Source of the DNA: an uncultured Lachnospiraceae bacterium
GTDB lineage: Bacteria > Bacillota > Clostridia > Lachnospirales > Lachnospiraceae
Direction: 5' to 3'
Assembly: GCA_910577115.1 (NCBI GenBank)
Contig: CAJTMC010000048.1
Coordinates: 1-28,007, forward strand
DNA length: 28,007 nt
Positions 1 through 7,746 of the stretch are shown here, one piece after another. Each line of letters starts with the position of its first letter. The stretch's first letter is position 1. The position numbers were made by a program, and so were the translations under genes. A model generated the notes under the pieces. That model did no database searches. It saw only the letters and a program-made list of their open reading frames with translations, and was not told where the DNA came from.

Positions 1-687
1 GACAAGGAGGTTCTGCACGATATAGAGATATATGCAAGGCCGGGGCAGAAGGTTGCCTTTGTGGGAGCCACCGGCGCCGGGAAAACAACGGTCACCAACC
101 TGATCAACCGTTTTTATGATGTGCAGGACGGCAAAATCCGTTACGACGGGATCAATATCAATAAGATTAAAAAAGACGACCTGCGGCATTCCCTTGGGCT
201 GGTACTACAGGATACACACCTGTTCACAGGCACTGTCATGGATAATATCCGTTATGGAAAGCTGGACGCCACGGAGGAAGAGGTAATCCGGGCGGCAAAG
301 CTGGCAAATGCCCATGATTTCATTATGAAACTTCCCGACGGGTACCAGACGCAGTTAAAGGGCAGCGGGAATACTCTTTCCCAGGGACAGAGACAGCTTC
401 TGGCAATCGCAAGGGTGGCGGTGGCAGACCCGCCGGTGCTGATTTTGGATGAAGCCACGTCAAGCATTGACACCCGCACGGAAAAAATCGTGCAGGACGG
501 CATGGATCGGCTGATGAAAGGCAGGACGGTATTTGTGATTGCCCACAGGCTTTCCACCATCAGGAACTCAGATGTGATCATGGTACTGGATCATGGACAG
601 ATTGTGGAACGGGGAAACCATGAGAGCCTACTGGCAAAGAAGGGCATGTATTATCAGCTTTATACTGGGAAACTGGAACAGGAATGA
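1..687 (+). CDS. ABC transporter, ATP-binding domain (5' end outside window)
   Basis: This is the C-terminal nucleotide-binding domain of an ABC exporter. The frame is open from base 1, so the start and any fused membrane domain lie upstream. The visible 228 residues carry a complete ATPase: Walker A GATGAGKT (about 22-29), Q-loop Gln at about 70, signature LSQGQ (about 126-130), Walker B ILDEA with the catalytic Glu at about 151, and the switch His in AHRLST (about 182). In MsbA/LmrA-type exporters this domain follows six transmembrane helices in one chain and works as a homo- or heterodimer to drive export across the membrane. The phrase LSQGQRQLLAIAR fits that class. The substrate cannot be told from this domain. 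It ends in tandem TGA codons. The next recognisable gene downstream is a decayed remnant, so no operon partner is visible. Confidence 0.93.
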   Translation, partial: DKEVLHDIEIYARPGQKVAFVGATGAGKTTVTNLINRFYDVQDGKIRYDGININKIKKDDLRHSLGLVLQDTHLFTGTVMDNIRYGKLDATEEEVIRAAKLANAHDFIMKLPDGYQTQLKGSGNTLSQGQRQLLAIARVAVADPPVLILDEATSSIDTRTEKIVQDGMDRLMKGRTVFVIAHRLSTIRNSDVIMVLDHGQIVERGNHESLLAKKGMYYQLYTGKLEQE

Positions 688-837
688 TGAAAGAAGATAG
701 GAAGAAAATGGAAATGAACATAACAGAAAAAATAAAGTATTGGAATTGAGGCTGTAGAGGCTGGCTTCGAGTGAAAAAGAGAATTCTGGAGTGGGTAGAA
801 AGATTAAAAGGGGGACACACCGGTATGTACAATCCGT

Positions 838-1313
838 ATGGAAACGGAAGAAGGGAATTATGAAATCCAACCGGGCAATTTTAGTGCAATGGATTCAGAG
901 CGGTATGTTTCCCTTGGGGATAGCAGGGCCTATTTAACATAGAGATTAGCAAATTGATTAAGCATGATGAAATTCCAGTGTCAGAAAATGACTTATCCTC
1001 TTATGGGCTGGATACTCCGGAATTGGCTATCGTGGTTGATTACACTGTAGATATGACATATGACTCCCTGCGCCATCAGGAAGTGTTCCGGGCTGACTTC
1101 AAAGACGTTTATCAGCTGTATATTCTTTTCCTAATTCCCCAAATATGCTGGGGAGAAATTGAATTCATCCCCAAATATAGAAAAAGAAACTGTATGGTCA
1201 AGCGAGAACAGATGTACGGGAGAGCATTCAGACATTGTGCAGGTATAAAATGGAATTATTTTTGGATAGGGTTGGAATTGTTGGGAGTTTTTGGTTACAT
1301 AAGTGGTTGACAT
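838..1313 (+). pseudogene. DUF4340-like protein remnant, frameshifted
   Basis: Two adjacent reading frames give pieces that read as one protein. Frame A starts at the ATG at 838 and includes YEIQPGNFSA and ERYVSLGDSRAYL, ending at TAG 940-942. Frame B picks up at about 942 with EISKLIKHDEIP and continues to TGA 1311-1313, including SSYGLDTPELAIVVDYT. The segment order (a strand ending in YL, then a 'd-i-s-k-l-i...d-e-i-p' helix) resembles DUF4340 proteins, which in Firmicutes accompany GldG/ABC-2-type transport genes. The join needs a one-base frameshift near 940. No good ribosome binding site precedes 838. The part after about 1100 is only weakly like the family and may be further decayed. 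The adjacent ABC ATPase could be a former partner, but that is inference. Confidence 0.5.
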
Positions 1314-1399
1314 ATTGTGTATGCGTCCAAAAGTGTCTTAAAATGTCCTAAAAATTTTAGATAAATTACATGAAAAGTGCATAAAAATACGTAAAAACA

Positions 1400-1428
1400 T
1401 TGTAATTTTAGAGGGCATTTATTATAAT
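1400..1428 (+). promoter_or_regulatory. Sigma-A-type promoter of the pilus operon
   Basis: TTGTAA at 1400-1405 and a perfect TATAAT at 1423-1428 are separated by exactly 17 bases in an AT-rich stretch. This is the only strong promoter seen ahead of the pilin genes. Transcription would start near 1435, giving a leader of about 220 nt. Confidence 0.7.
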
Positions 1429-1434
1429 AAAGGT

Positions 1435-1653
1435 GTATACGTTCGCAGCTGCATCGGTTTTGCATGAAAGGCTTTGGCGTGTTTACTGGGAAAACGCTTT
1501 TGTCGGTTTATGGAATTTTTATGGAAATTTTATAGATTGGGCGGGAAGCGGAGCATATGGGGGGCAGGCGAAGATACATTATGTATACATATCAGTGCAG
1601 CGCCAGTGCGGACAAAATCACAAAAACTTTATGAAAAAGGAGAAGTGAATCCA
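1435..1653 (+). other. Long 5' leader of the major pilin mRNA
   Basis: About 220 untranslated bases lie between the predicted start site and the pilin ATG, which is unusually long for a single pilin leader. Small structures are visible: a GCGT...ACGC hairpin around 1477-1497 and the short palindrome ATACAT-T-ATGTAT near 1575. I looked for the conserved elements of the cyclic-di-GMP riboswitch classes that precede some clostridial pilin genes and could not match them. An open frame crosses the leader (1474 onward in frame with the pilin), but it has no ribosome binding site and its sequence does not look protein-like. Confidence 0.4.
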
Positions 1654-2070
1654 ATGAATAATTTAAAGGAAAAGAAGCTTGATAACAAAGGTTTCTCTCT
1701 CGTGGAGTTAATCATCGTTATCGCTATTATGGCAGTGTTGATTGGTGTTCTTGCACCTCAGTATTTGAAGTATGTTGAGAGATCTCGTCAGTCTGCAGAT
1801 CTTGATAATATTGATCAAATAATTTCAGCGGTCGAGATTTATGCTGCTGAGAATGGTGTTGCGGCGGGAGATATTAAATCTGATACAAACGGCAAAATAA
1901 CAACGACTTTTACTGCTGCAATGACAAACGCAGGGCTTACTAATCTGCCTGATATGAAGAGCTCAGCATATAAAAAGGCTTGGACAATTACGGTTGCGTC
2001 AGATGGTACAATGACAGTTAGTGATGCTACTTTAGCTGAAGCATTAGGTCGTGCACCATCAACACCATAA
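1654..2070 (+). CDS. pilA: Type IV major pilin (prepilin)
   Basis: This is a 138-residue type IV prepilin, the likely main subunit of the pilus fibre. A short basic leader (13 residues) ends in NKG, followed by FSLVELIIVIAIMAVLIGVLAPQ. This gives the class III cleavage site after Gly13, a mature N-terminal Phe to be methylated, and Glu at mature position 5, which drives assembly into the fibre. The hydrophobic helix is followed by a small soluble head. The start was chosen because AAAAGGAGAAG precedes ATG 1654 at good spacing; longer in-frame starts would add a non-pilin extension. Codon use is more AT-rich than in the following genes. It is the first gene after the operon promoter and lies 22 bases ahead of the prepilin peptidase, which suits high expression of the fibre subunit. 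Confidence 0.92.
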   Translation: MNNLKEKKLDNKGFSLVELIIVIAIMAVLIGVLAPQYLKYVERSRQSADLDNIDQIISAVEIYAAENGVAAGDIKSDTNGKITTTFTAAMTNAGLTNLPDMKSSAYKKAWTITVASDGTMTVSDATLAEALGRAPSTP

Positions 2071-2092
2071 TTCATTTTGAAAGGACACACCC

Positions 2093-2845
2093 ATGTTCCC
2101 AACTATACTTTTCTCAATTATCATATTCCTATACGGAATCACAATCGGCAGTTTCCTCAACGTATGCATCTGCCGATTGCCCAAAAAAGAAAATATAGTG
2201 ACAACAAGAAGCCACTGCACAAGCTGCGGTTACCAGCTCAAGTGGTATGACCTCATACCCCTCTTTAGCTGGCTGGCTTTGGGAGGAAGGTGTCGTAAAT
2301 GTAAGTCAAAGATATCCGTTCAGTACCCAATCATTGAGGCACTGAACGGTGTCTTGTGGCTTACTATATTTTTCGTCTGTGGCATCAGCATAGAAACAGC
2401 GCTTTACTGTGTTATGGCGAGTGCGCTTCTTGCACTTTCTGTCATAGACTTTCGTACATACGAAATCCCGTTTGGGTTCAACTTGATGATTGCAGCGCTT
2501 GGGCTGATACGTGTACTGACAGACTTATCGAACTGGACAGAATATGTTATCGGCTTTTTTGCAGTCAGCGCCCCGTTATACCTTCTCTACATTATCACAA
2601 AAGGCAGGGGAATCGGCGGCGGCGATATCAAGCTGATGGCAGCGGCAGGACTGCTTTTGGGCTGGAAGCTTGCGATTATAGGATTTCTGCTTGGCTGTAT
2701 TTTGGGTTCTGTAATCCATGTTGTCCGCATGAGGCTTTCCTCGGCGGAGCATGTGCTTGCGATGGGACCGTATCTTTCCGCAGGAATTTTCATCGCGGCG
2801 CTTTGGGGCGACAGAATGCTGGCGTGGTATCTTAGCTTATATTAA
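2093..2845 (+). CDS. pilD: Type IV prepilin peptidase / N-methyltransferase
   Basis: This is a 250-residue polytopic membrane enzyme that removes prepilin leaders and methylates the new N-terminus. The N-terminal methylase domain has the two zinc-binding CxxC pairs (Cys41/44 and Cys66/69) within SHCTSCGYQL and GRCRKCKSK. The aspartyl protease part has its two catalytic aspartates in the expected contexts: Asp118 in VIDFRTYEIP and Asp177 in GIGGGDIKL. Length and motif order match full-length PilD. The ribosome binding site is GAAAGGA just before ATG 2093. The gene follows the major pilin with no terminator between, so its substrates (this pilin and the four minor pilins) are encoded around it. 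The GSFLNVxxxRLP motif near the N-terminus is also typical. Confidence 0.95.
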   Translation: MFPTILFSIIIFLYGITIGSFLNVCICRLPKKENIVTTRSHCTSCGYQLKWYDLIPLFSWLALGGRCRKCKSKISVQYPIIEALNGVLWLTIFFVCGISIETALYCVMASALLALSVIDFRTYEIPFGFNLMIAALGLIRVLTDLSNWTEYVIGFFAVSAPLYLLYIITKGRGIGGGDIKLMAAAGLLLGWKLAIIGFLLGCILGSVIHVVRMRLSSAEHVLAMGPYLSAGIFIAALWGDRMLAWYLSLY

Positions 2846-2857
2846 TAATGATAAAAC

Positions 2858-2938
2858 GCAGGGCTTATTTCCTATACTCCCACTTAGGGAGCAGAAGCAA
2901 ATGCAGAGAAATACTGGAAGCATAGGAAATAAGCGCTG
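2858..2938 (+). repeat. Long inverted repeat in the pilD-pilM spacer
   Basis: A perfect 13-base inverted repeat (2863-2875 and 2922-2934) encloses a 46-base loop. The stem extends outward by three more pairs (CAG/CTG) past one mismatch. Inside the loop a second hairpin, CTCCC-acttag-GGGAG, is visible. No T-run follows, so it is not an ordinary intrinsic terminator. It could be an RNA processing or stabilising element within the operon. Confidence 0.6.
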
Positions 2939-2963
2939 TAAGGTGCAAATGGAGGGAAAACAA

Positions 2964-4547
2964 ATGGCAAAAGTATTAAGCATCGAAGTTGGTTTTTCGA
3001 CGACGAAGATTGTTGAGATGGATCATCAGAAGAAAAAACCAAAGGTTTACAGATGCGTAGACACGAAAACGCCGGAGGGAGCTATTCGGGACGGTTATCT
3101 CAATCCTGACAAGATGGAGGCTTTAAAAGACCAGATCCGCGATGCTTTAAGGGACAATAAAATTCGTACAAAACGTGTGATTTTTACGGTTTTTTCCACG
3201 AAAATCATCAGTCGCGAGATTATGATTTCAGCGGTGAAGGAGCACCAGATTGGTGCGTTTATTGAATCGAATCTCAGTGAGTATTTTCCGATTGATTTAA
3301 GTGATTATAAAATTGCCCATTTTGTGATTCGGACTTATCGTGACGGGGAAAATGAGGGAAAGCATAAAGTACTTGTCATGGCGGCGGAAAAATCGCTGAT
3401 TCAGGGCTATGAAAAGCTGGCGGAAGCGATTGGGCTTTACATTGCCGACGTTGATTACATAGGTAATTCGGTAATACAGGCAACGAAGCTCAATGCCGGT
3501 GCGGAAGCCATTATGACAGTGAAGGTTGAGGACGAGAACGCGCTCGTTACCATTCTCAGACAGGGCACGATGATGATGCAGCGTACCGTCAATTATCAAG
3601 TGGGGCATATGGATGATGACATTCTTCCTGAGAAGGAGGAATGTTACAAGATATTGACTGGTACAGTCACCCGTTTGATTGACTATTATGCGTCAAACAA
3701 TGATGACAACCGGATTGCGCAGATTTATATTATCGGAGATGGTTCGCGCGACTGGTCGATTACGGATTTGATGACGGAGCAGACCGGTATTCCAAGCCGT
3801 TTCCTTGAAAACGTGCGTGCAACGACGATTACCAGACGTGCGGATAACAATATGATTAACGTGTATGCGGCGGCAATCGGTGCGGGCGTTTCTAGCGTGG
3901 GTTTTGACGCGGAGAAGGAGAAGGAGCGGCATGAGACGAATTATGTTTCGGCTTGCGTGCTGGTGATTATCCTGTTTATCGTGCTGATTGGCGCAGTGCT
4001 TTCGATGGCGCTGATTCCGTATAATAATGCGCTTATGGAGCAGAGCTCTTTGCAGCGGCAGCAGCAGCAGTTAGAGCCTGCAAGAGCGGTGCATGACCAG
4101 TATCTTGGGCTGAAGGATTTTATCGAGCAGCTTCGGTATGGCAATAAGCTTACAGAGCATTTCAATGATGGTATTGTTGAGTTCTTTGAGGAGCTTGAGG
4201 CGAAGCTGCCGCAGGAGGTTGAGCTGCTTGACTTTTCATCTGACGACGAGATGTGTGTCATGACGATTCGGGTGGGTGATAAGGAGACGGCGGCTGGTAT
4301 TATCAAAATGCTGCGTGAGTTTGAATCGTTAGAGAGCGTGACAGTTGAGAGCCTGATTGAGGAGGTTACTGAGGATACGCTTGAGGGTGTTATAGAGCAG
4401 ACTGTACTTGGCAACGAAGTAAAGACAATTAATTTTACGGTATCGTGTATTTATAGAACCGAAGTTTTGACACCGCCTGTGCCTTCGATACAGCCTCCTG
4501 CTCCTGAGGGTACTGCAGATGCGGCGGCCGCTACAACGACAGAATAA
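2964..4547 (+). CDS. pilMN: PilM-PilN fusion protein of the type IV pilus alignment complex
   Basis: This is a 527-residue protein joining two usually separate pilus proteins. Residues 1 to about 320 are a PilM-like, actin-fold cytoplasmic domain (start KVLSIEVGFSTTKIVEMD, with the nucleotide-loop GFSTTK; IIGDGS near 257-261). One transmembrane segment follows (about 328-350), then a Gln-rich coiled coil. Last comes a PilN-like extracytoplasmic domain (about 380-500) containing LEAKLPQEVELLDFSSDDE and a second alpha/beta half. In two-gene systems PilN carries a short cytoplasmic INLLP-type peptide that docks in PilM. That peptide is not seen here, as expected if fusion replaces docking. ATG 2964 was chosen because GGAGGG precedes it and the family-like sequence starts there. 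A PilMN fusion is known from the Clostridioides difficile pilus cluster. The C-terminus is a Pro/Ala/Thr-rich tail. Confidence 0.88.
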   Translation: MAKVLSIEVGFSTTKIVEMDHQKKKPKVYRCVDTKTPEGAIRDGYLNPDKMEALKDQIRDALRDNKIRTKRVIFTVFSTKIISREIMISAVKEHQIGAFIESNLSEYFPIDLSDYKIAHFVIRTYRDGENEGKHKVLVMAAEKSLIQGYEKLAEAIGLYIADVDYIGNSVIQATKLNAGAEAIMTVKVEDENALVTILRQGTMMMQRTVNYQVGHMDDDILPEKEECYKILTGTVTRLIDYYASNNDDNRIAQIYIIGDGSRDWSITDLMTEQTGIPSRFLENVRATTITRRADNNMINVYAAAIGAGVSSVGFDAEKEKERHETNYVSACVLVIILFIVLIGAVLSMALIPYNNALMEQSSLQRQQQQLEPARAVHDQYLGLKDFIEQLRYGNKLTEHFNDGIVEFFEELEAKLPQEVELLDFSSDDEMCVMTIRVGDKETAAGIIKMLREFESLESVTVESLIEEVTEDTLEGVIEQTVLGNEVKTINFTVSCIYRTEVLTPPVPSIQPPAPEGTADAAAATTTE

Positions 4548-4561
4548 GGGGGAGGATTGCA

Positions 4562-5389
4562 ATGGCTAAGGAAAAGAAAGAAAAAAAGATAAAAGATAAG
4601 ACAGCAAAGAAGGAAAAAAAGGTAAAAGAATCCAAACCGATTAAAAATTATTTTAACCAAAAGACTTTCTTAGGCGTGTCGCTTGTAGGTATTCTGGTTC
4701 TTGTGGTGGTGTATGTGTTTGTTTATCTTGACTTTACACAGCGAACGGAGGAGCTTGAGAAGTCAAACAGCGAGCTTCTGGCTACTGTGAGGGAGCTTGA
4801 GGAGTATAATACAAATATGGAGTCTTACAAGATCGAGATTGAGGAAATTAAGGCAGAAATCAATGCGATTTTGGACGAATATCCTGCTGATGCGCGTGAA
4901 GAGGACGCGATTATGCTTGCTGTTGAATTGCAGGAGCGCAACACAATTGACTTTGATGCAATCAACATGGAAGAAAAAGAGGGCGTTTATACGGTGGAGC
5001 CGTATCTTGTTACGGCGGCAGCGCTTGAGGGACTTGACGAGAGTCTGGTTTTTACGCAGAAGCATGCGGTTTATGTCAATCAGACGACTTATTACGATCT
5101 GAAATCTGTGATTCGGCAGATTTATGAGTCGGATAACCGGATTGGTATTGACAATATTGTTTATACGAAGAATGAAGAATACGGTCTTCTTGAGGGAAAT
5201 ATTGATATTTATTTCTATAGCCTTGCCGGTACGGATAAAGAGTATGCGGCGCCTGATATTGCAGAGTATCCTGCGGGAACGAGTGATCCGTTCCGGTCGG
5301 AGGAGATTGCAAGGCAGATGGCGATGGATATTTTAGAAGACATGGCAGATGAAGAAGGCGAGGACGGAGCTGAGGAAAATGCGGAGTAG
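4562..5389 (+). CDS. pilO: PilO-like type IV pilus alignment protein
   Basis: This 275-residue protein has bitopic PilO layout: a highly Lys-rich cytoplasmic tail (1-30), one transmembrane helix (about 37-57), a coiled coil (about 60-105), then an extracytoplasmic alpha/beta domain. In characterised systems PilO pairs with PilN and, with PilM, links the pilus machine to the inner membrane. Sequence similarity in this family is low, so the call rests mainly on topology and on position just after the PilM-PilN fusion (14-base gap, RBS GGGGGAGG). The C-terminus is strongly acidic (EDMADEEGEDGAEE). The stop is TAG, showing that amber is a normal terminator in this genome. Confidence 0.82.
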   Translation: MAKEKKEKKIKDKTAKKEKKVKESKPIKNYFNQKTFLGVSLVGILVLVVVYVFVYLDFTQRTEELEKSNSELLATVRELEEYNTNMESYKIEIEEIKAEINAILDEYPADAREEDAIMLAVELQERNTIDFDAINMEEKEGVYTVEPYLVTAAALEGLDESLVFTQKHAVYVNQTTYYDLKSVIRQIYESDNRIGIDNIVYTKNEEYGLLEGNIDIYFYSLAGTDKEYAAPDIAEYPAGTSDPFRSEEIARQMAMDILEDMADEEGEDGAEENAE

Positions 5390-5393
5390 TAAG

Positions 5394-6890
5394 ATGTTGT
5401 TTGGAAAGAAGCTGAATAACAAAGGAATGTCGCTTGTTGAGGTGATTGTTGCGATTACGATACTCGGTCTTGTTGCGGTGCCTGTTTTGCATTCCCTGAC
5501 GACGGCGATGGTTTATAATGCAAAGGCGAGAAACCGTCAGGAGATGACGCTGACTGCGGAGAGCATTATGGAGACGTTTAAGGGGTATGATTTGGATGAG
5601 CTGAAAGTGCGGTTTTCTACAGGTGGCGCAGGAATCGAGGGAATTAGGGTAGCAGATGCAGGCGATACCGGTGTTTATGACGCAAATCCGGATACGGGTA
5701 CAGGTTTCCATTGTACGCATTCTTCCGCACCGGATCCTGTGGTGGGGGATACTTACACGTTTTCAATCAATGACATGAAGGCGGACAATGGACAGTTTTA
5801 TGACGTGAAAATAACAGCGACACCAAACAGCATTGAGAACGTTATGGTGCAGGAGGATATGGAGCCGACGCGTGACGCGGTGTTTAAGGGTGACAGGACG
5901 TTTGATACGAGTGCAGTTGACGAGGCTTTTGACGATTTTAAAAGGGATGCCAATAAGGATCGTTTGAAGAACTATTTTGACGGGCTTTCAGATCACGACA
6001 GTGATGGTGATCTTGCGGATCCTGTCGTTGTGATTGGCTCAACGGAGCTGGATTTACGGGACGGCACGAATGTAGAGCAGTTGTATGATCCGAGTGCGTC
6101 GGTATTCTACGTCAAAAATTATATCAAGCTGCAGGAGAGAGAGCTGACATTTGATATTACTAAAAACGGTTCCGATGAGTATGTGGTGACACCGAAGATG
6201 GTGTACAAATATAACCTGAAAGATTTTCCGTATTATCTTAAGAAAAGAAATGCAGCTCCGCCGGTTGATGAGTATGATCCTCCTTCTTCAATTCCGGGAA
6301 ATACGACGGAATTTCGCGGTGAGAGCAAGACACTGGATTATTTTCCGGATGATGGTTCTTATCTTCAATTTGAGGTGGATCTTTCCTCCATATGTACGGA
6401 CGGAGTTATTTATAAAAATCCGGATACGGCAGGGTTGAACCGATTGTTTATTTATTATTATCCGCAATATAACCTTGACGAGGGCAAGGATAAAATTATT
6501 GTGAATAATACTGCAAATATTCGAAATTTCCAATGTTACATTTTAAAGCAGCGCGCGGAAGATATTAATGACAGCAATACAAAAACGAAAGAGAGCCGGT
6601 ATAAGGGAAATGTGGTGATTAACGATTCGACATCCAGCCTTGAGGTTTTCCATAATTTTGACTACAATATCGGAGAGGGCAGTTCGACGCCAAGCCCTTC
6701 TATTTCAGGAGCTTCGGCTACACACAGCTACACAAAAGAAGTGTCAGGAGGTACAACGCAGCTTGTGAGCAGATTTACACAGCAGGAAGTGCTTTCGTAT
6801 ACACTTTCTCTTGAGGTGACGCAGGGGGATGATCCCAATAAAAGGACGATTACAACGCTTGAGAGCACAATGAATGAGCGTATTAAATAG
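5394..6890 (+). CDS. Minor pilin, PilV/GspI-like
   Basis: This is a type IV minor prepilin of 498 residues. The leader MLFGKKLNNKG is cleaved after Gly11 and followed by MSLVEVIVAITILGLVAVPVL, with Glu at mature position 5. The ensuing helix (AKARNRQEMTLTAESIMETFKG) is typical of PilV/GspI-type minor pilins, which help start fibre assembly. The head is several times larger than the usual 120-200 residues, with much Asp/Thr/Tyr-rich sequence and no recognised domain. I prefer ATG 5394, with GGAG seven bases upstream and four bases after the pilO stop. ATG 5379, preceded by GGAG at nine bases, is nearly as good and would overlap pilO. It sits third in the alignment/minor pilin block, as pilV does in C. 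difficile. Confidence 0.85.
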   Translation: MLFGKKLNNKGMSLVEVIVAITILGLVAVPVLHSLTTAMVYNAKARNRQEMTLTAESIMETFKGYDLDELKVRFSTGGAGIEGIRVADAGDTGVYDANPDTGTGFHCTHSSAPDPVVGDTYTFSINDMKADNGQFYDVKITATPNSIENVMVQEDMEPTRDAVFKGDRTFDTSAVDEAFDDFKRDANKDRLKNYFDGLSDHDSDGDLADPVVVIGSTELDLRDGTNVEQLYDPSASVFYVKNYIKLQERELTFDITKNGSDEYVVTPKMVYKYNLKDFPYYLKKRNAAPPVDEYDPPSSIPGNTTEFRGESKTLDYFPDDGSYLQFEVDLSSICTDGVIYKNPDTAGLNRLFIYYYPQYNLDEGKDKIIVNNTANIRNFQCYILKQRAEDINDSNTKTKESRYKGNVVINDSTSSLEVFHNFDYNIGEGSSTPSPSISGASATHSYTKEVSGGTTQLVSRFTQQEVLSYTLSLEVTQGDDPNKRTITTLESTMNERIK

Positions 6891-6896
6891 GAAGTG

Positions 6897-7703
6897 ATGA
6901 TTTTGAAGCATGATATGAAAGAAATAAAATTAAATAACAGGGGATCTGCATTGATTTCTGTTCTGGTTGTCACGACTTTTATTACGATTATTGCGACTAC
7001 CATGCTTTATATGGCGGCGATGAACTATCAACAGAAACTTACGGATTATCAGAACAAGGAAAGCTTTTATGATGCGGAGAAGTCGTTAGATGAGCTGAAA
7101 AGCCTGTTGGTAGCTGATGTGCAGGAGGCATATGTCTATGCTTATAATAAAACGGGCAGACAAATTCTGCTGTTGAAAACAAGCGATGCGCGCAGAAATT
7201 ATTTTCAGGATGAATTTATGGCAAAGCTAAATGAAATTTGGGCGGAGAGAGTCAATCAGGCAAAGATTGCTGACTCTACGCTTGATGATGCGAAGGCGCG
7301 GGTTATGGCTGTGCGTTCTGTGCTGGCGGCAAAGGGCGGCGCATATGCCACAGAAGCGGATTGCATTTATAAGGTTGATGATTTTGGGGTCTATGAGGTT
7401 GCGGATGGGACAACGGAATCGAGAAGAAAGTTTGTTATAAAGGGTATTCAGACCAAGGCGACTTCTACGACGACGGCGGGTAGTTACACAACGTTTTTAT
7501 ATACAGACATTTGTCTGGAGCCGCCACAGGTCGATTGGAGTGCAAGCGGTTCTTCGACGTTTTCGGGAACGGAGGCTGTGGAGCGGGAGACAATTGCGTT
7601 TACGGATTATGTTACTTATATTAACTGGCACAAAGCAGACTATGATGAGAGCGGCAATTATGATACGCAAGTCGGAACAAAGCTGACGCCTGCAGGTCCT
7701 TAA
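6897..7703 (+). CDS. Minor pilin lacking Glu5, PilX/GspK-like
   Basis: This is a prepilin-like protein of about 268 residues. The leader ends LNNRG, followed by SALISVLVVTTFITIIATTML, a clear class III cleavage and hydrophobic helix. However, mature position 5 is Ser rather than the near-invariant Glu. Among known pilins, GspK-type subunits lack Glu5 and cap the tip of the pseudopilus, so this may be the terminal subunit. The head starts with a helical stretch (QQKLTDYQNKESFYDAEKSL), as in PilX-type proteins. The start is uncertain. ATG 6897 is the canonical codon, but GGAAG at 6890-6894 fits TTG 6903 better, and GTG 6894 is also in frame. All choices leave the same mature protein. It starts within a few bases of the previous stop (TAG), so the genes are probably translationally coupled. 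Confidence 0.8.
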   Translation: MILKHDMKEIKLNNRGSALISVLVVTTFITIIATTMLYMAAMNYQQKLTDYQNKESFYDAEKSLDELKSLLVADVQEAYVYAYNKTGRQILLLKTSDARRNYFQDEFMAKLNEIWAERVNQAKIADSTLDDAKARVMAVRSVLAAKGGAYATEADCIYKVDDFGVYEVADGTTESRRKFVIKGIQTKATSTTTAGSYTTFLYTDICLEPPQVDWSASGSSTFSGTEAVERETIAFTDYVTYINWHKADYDESGNYDTQVGTKLTPAGP

Positions 7704-7746
7704 TGTGGGATTGGCATAGAGTAAGAAGGGAGGGGGACCGCGTCTT

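Noticed and set aside
1435..1653. Cyclic-di-GMP riboswitch before the major pilin
   Set aside because: The conserved core elements of the known classes could not be found; only the position fits.
2356..2835. 159-residue + strand frame inside pilD
   Set aside because: It is an alternative frame of the prepilin peptidase, whose catalytic motifs are all intact.
3941..4414. 157-residue antisense frame inside pilMN, Ser-rich
   Set aside because: It mirrors the codon pattern of a well-supported gene on the other strand, has no ribosome binding site, and its composition is low-complexity.
5076..5720. 214-residue antisense frame across pilO and the next minor pilin
   Set aside because: It crosses two convincing genes, shows no protein-like domain pattern, and is rich in His/Arg/Gln as expected for a shadow frame.
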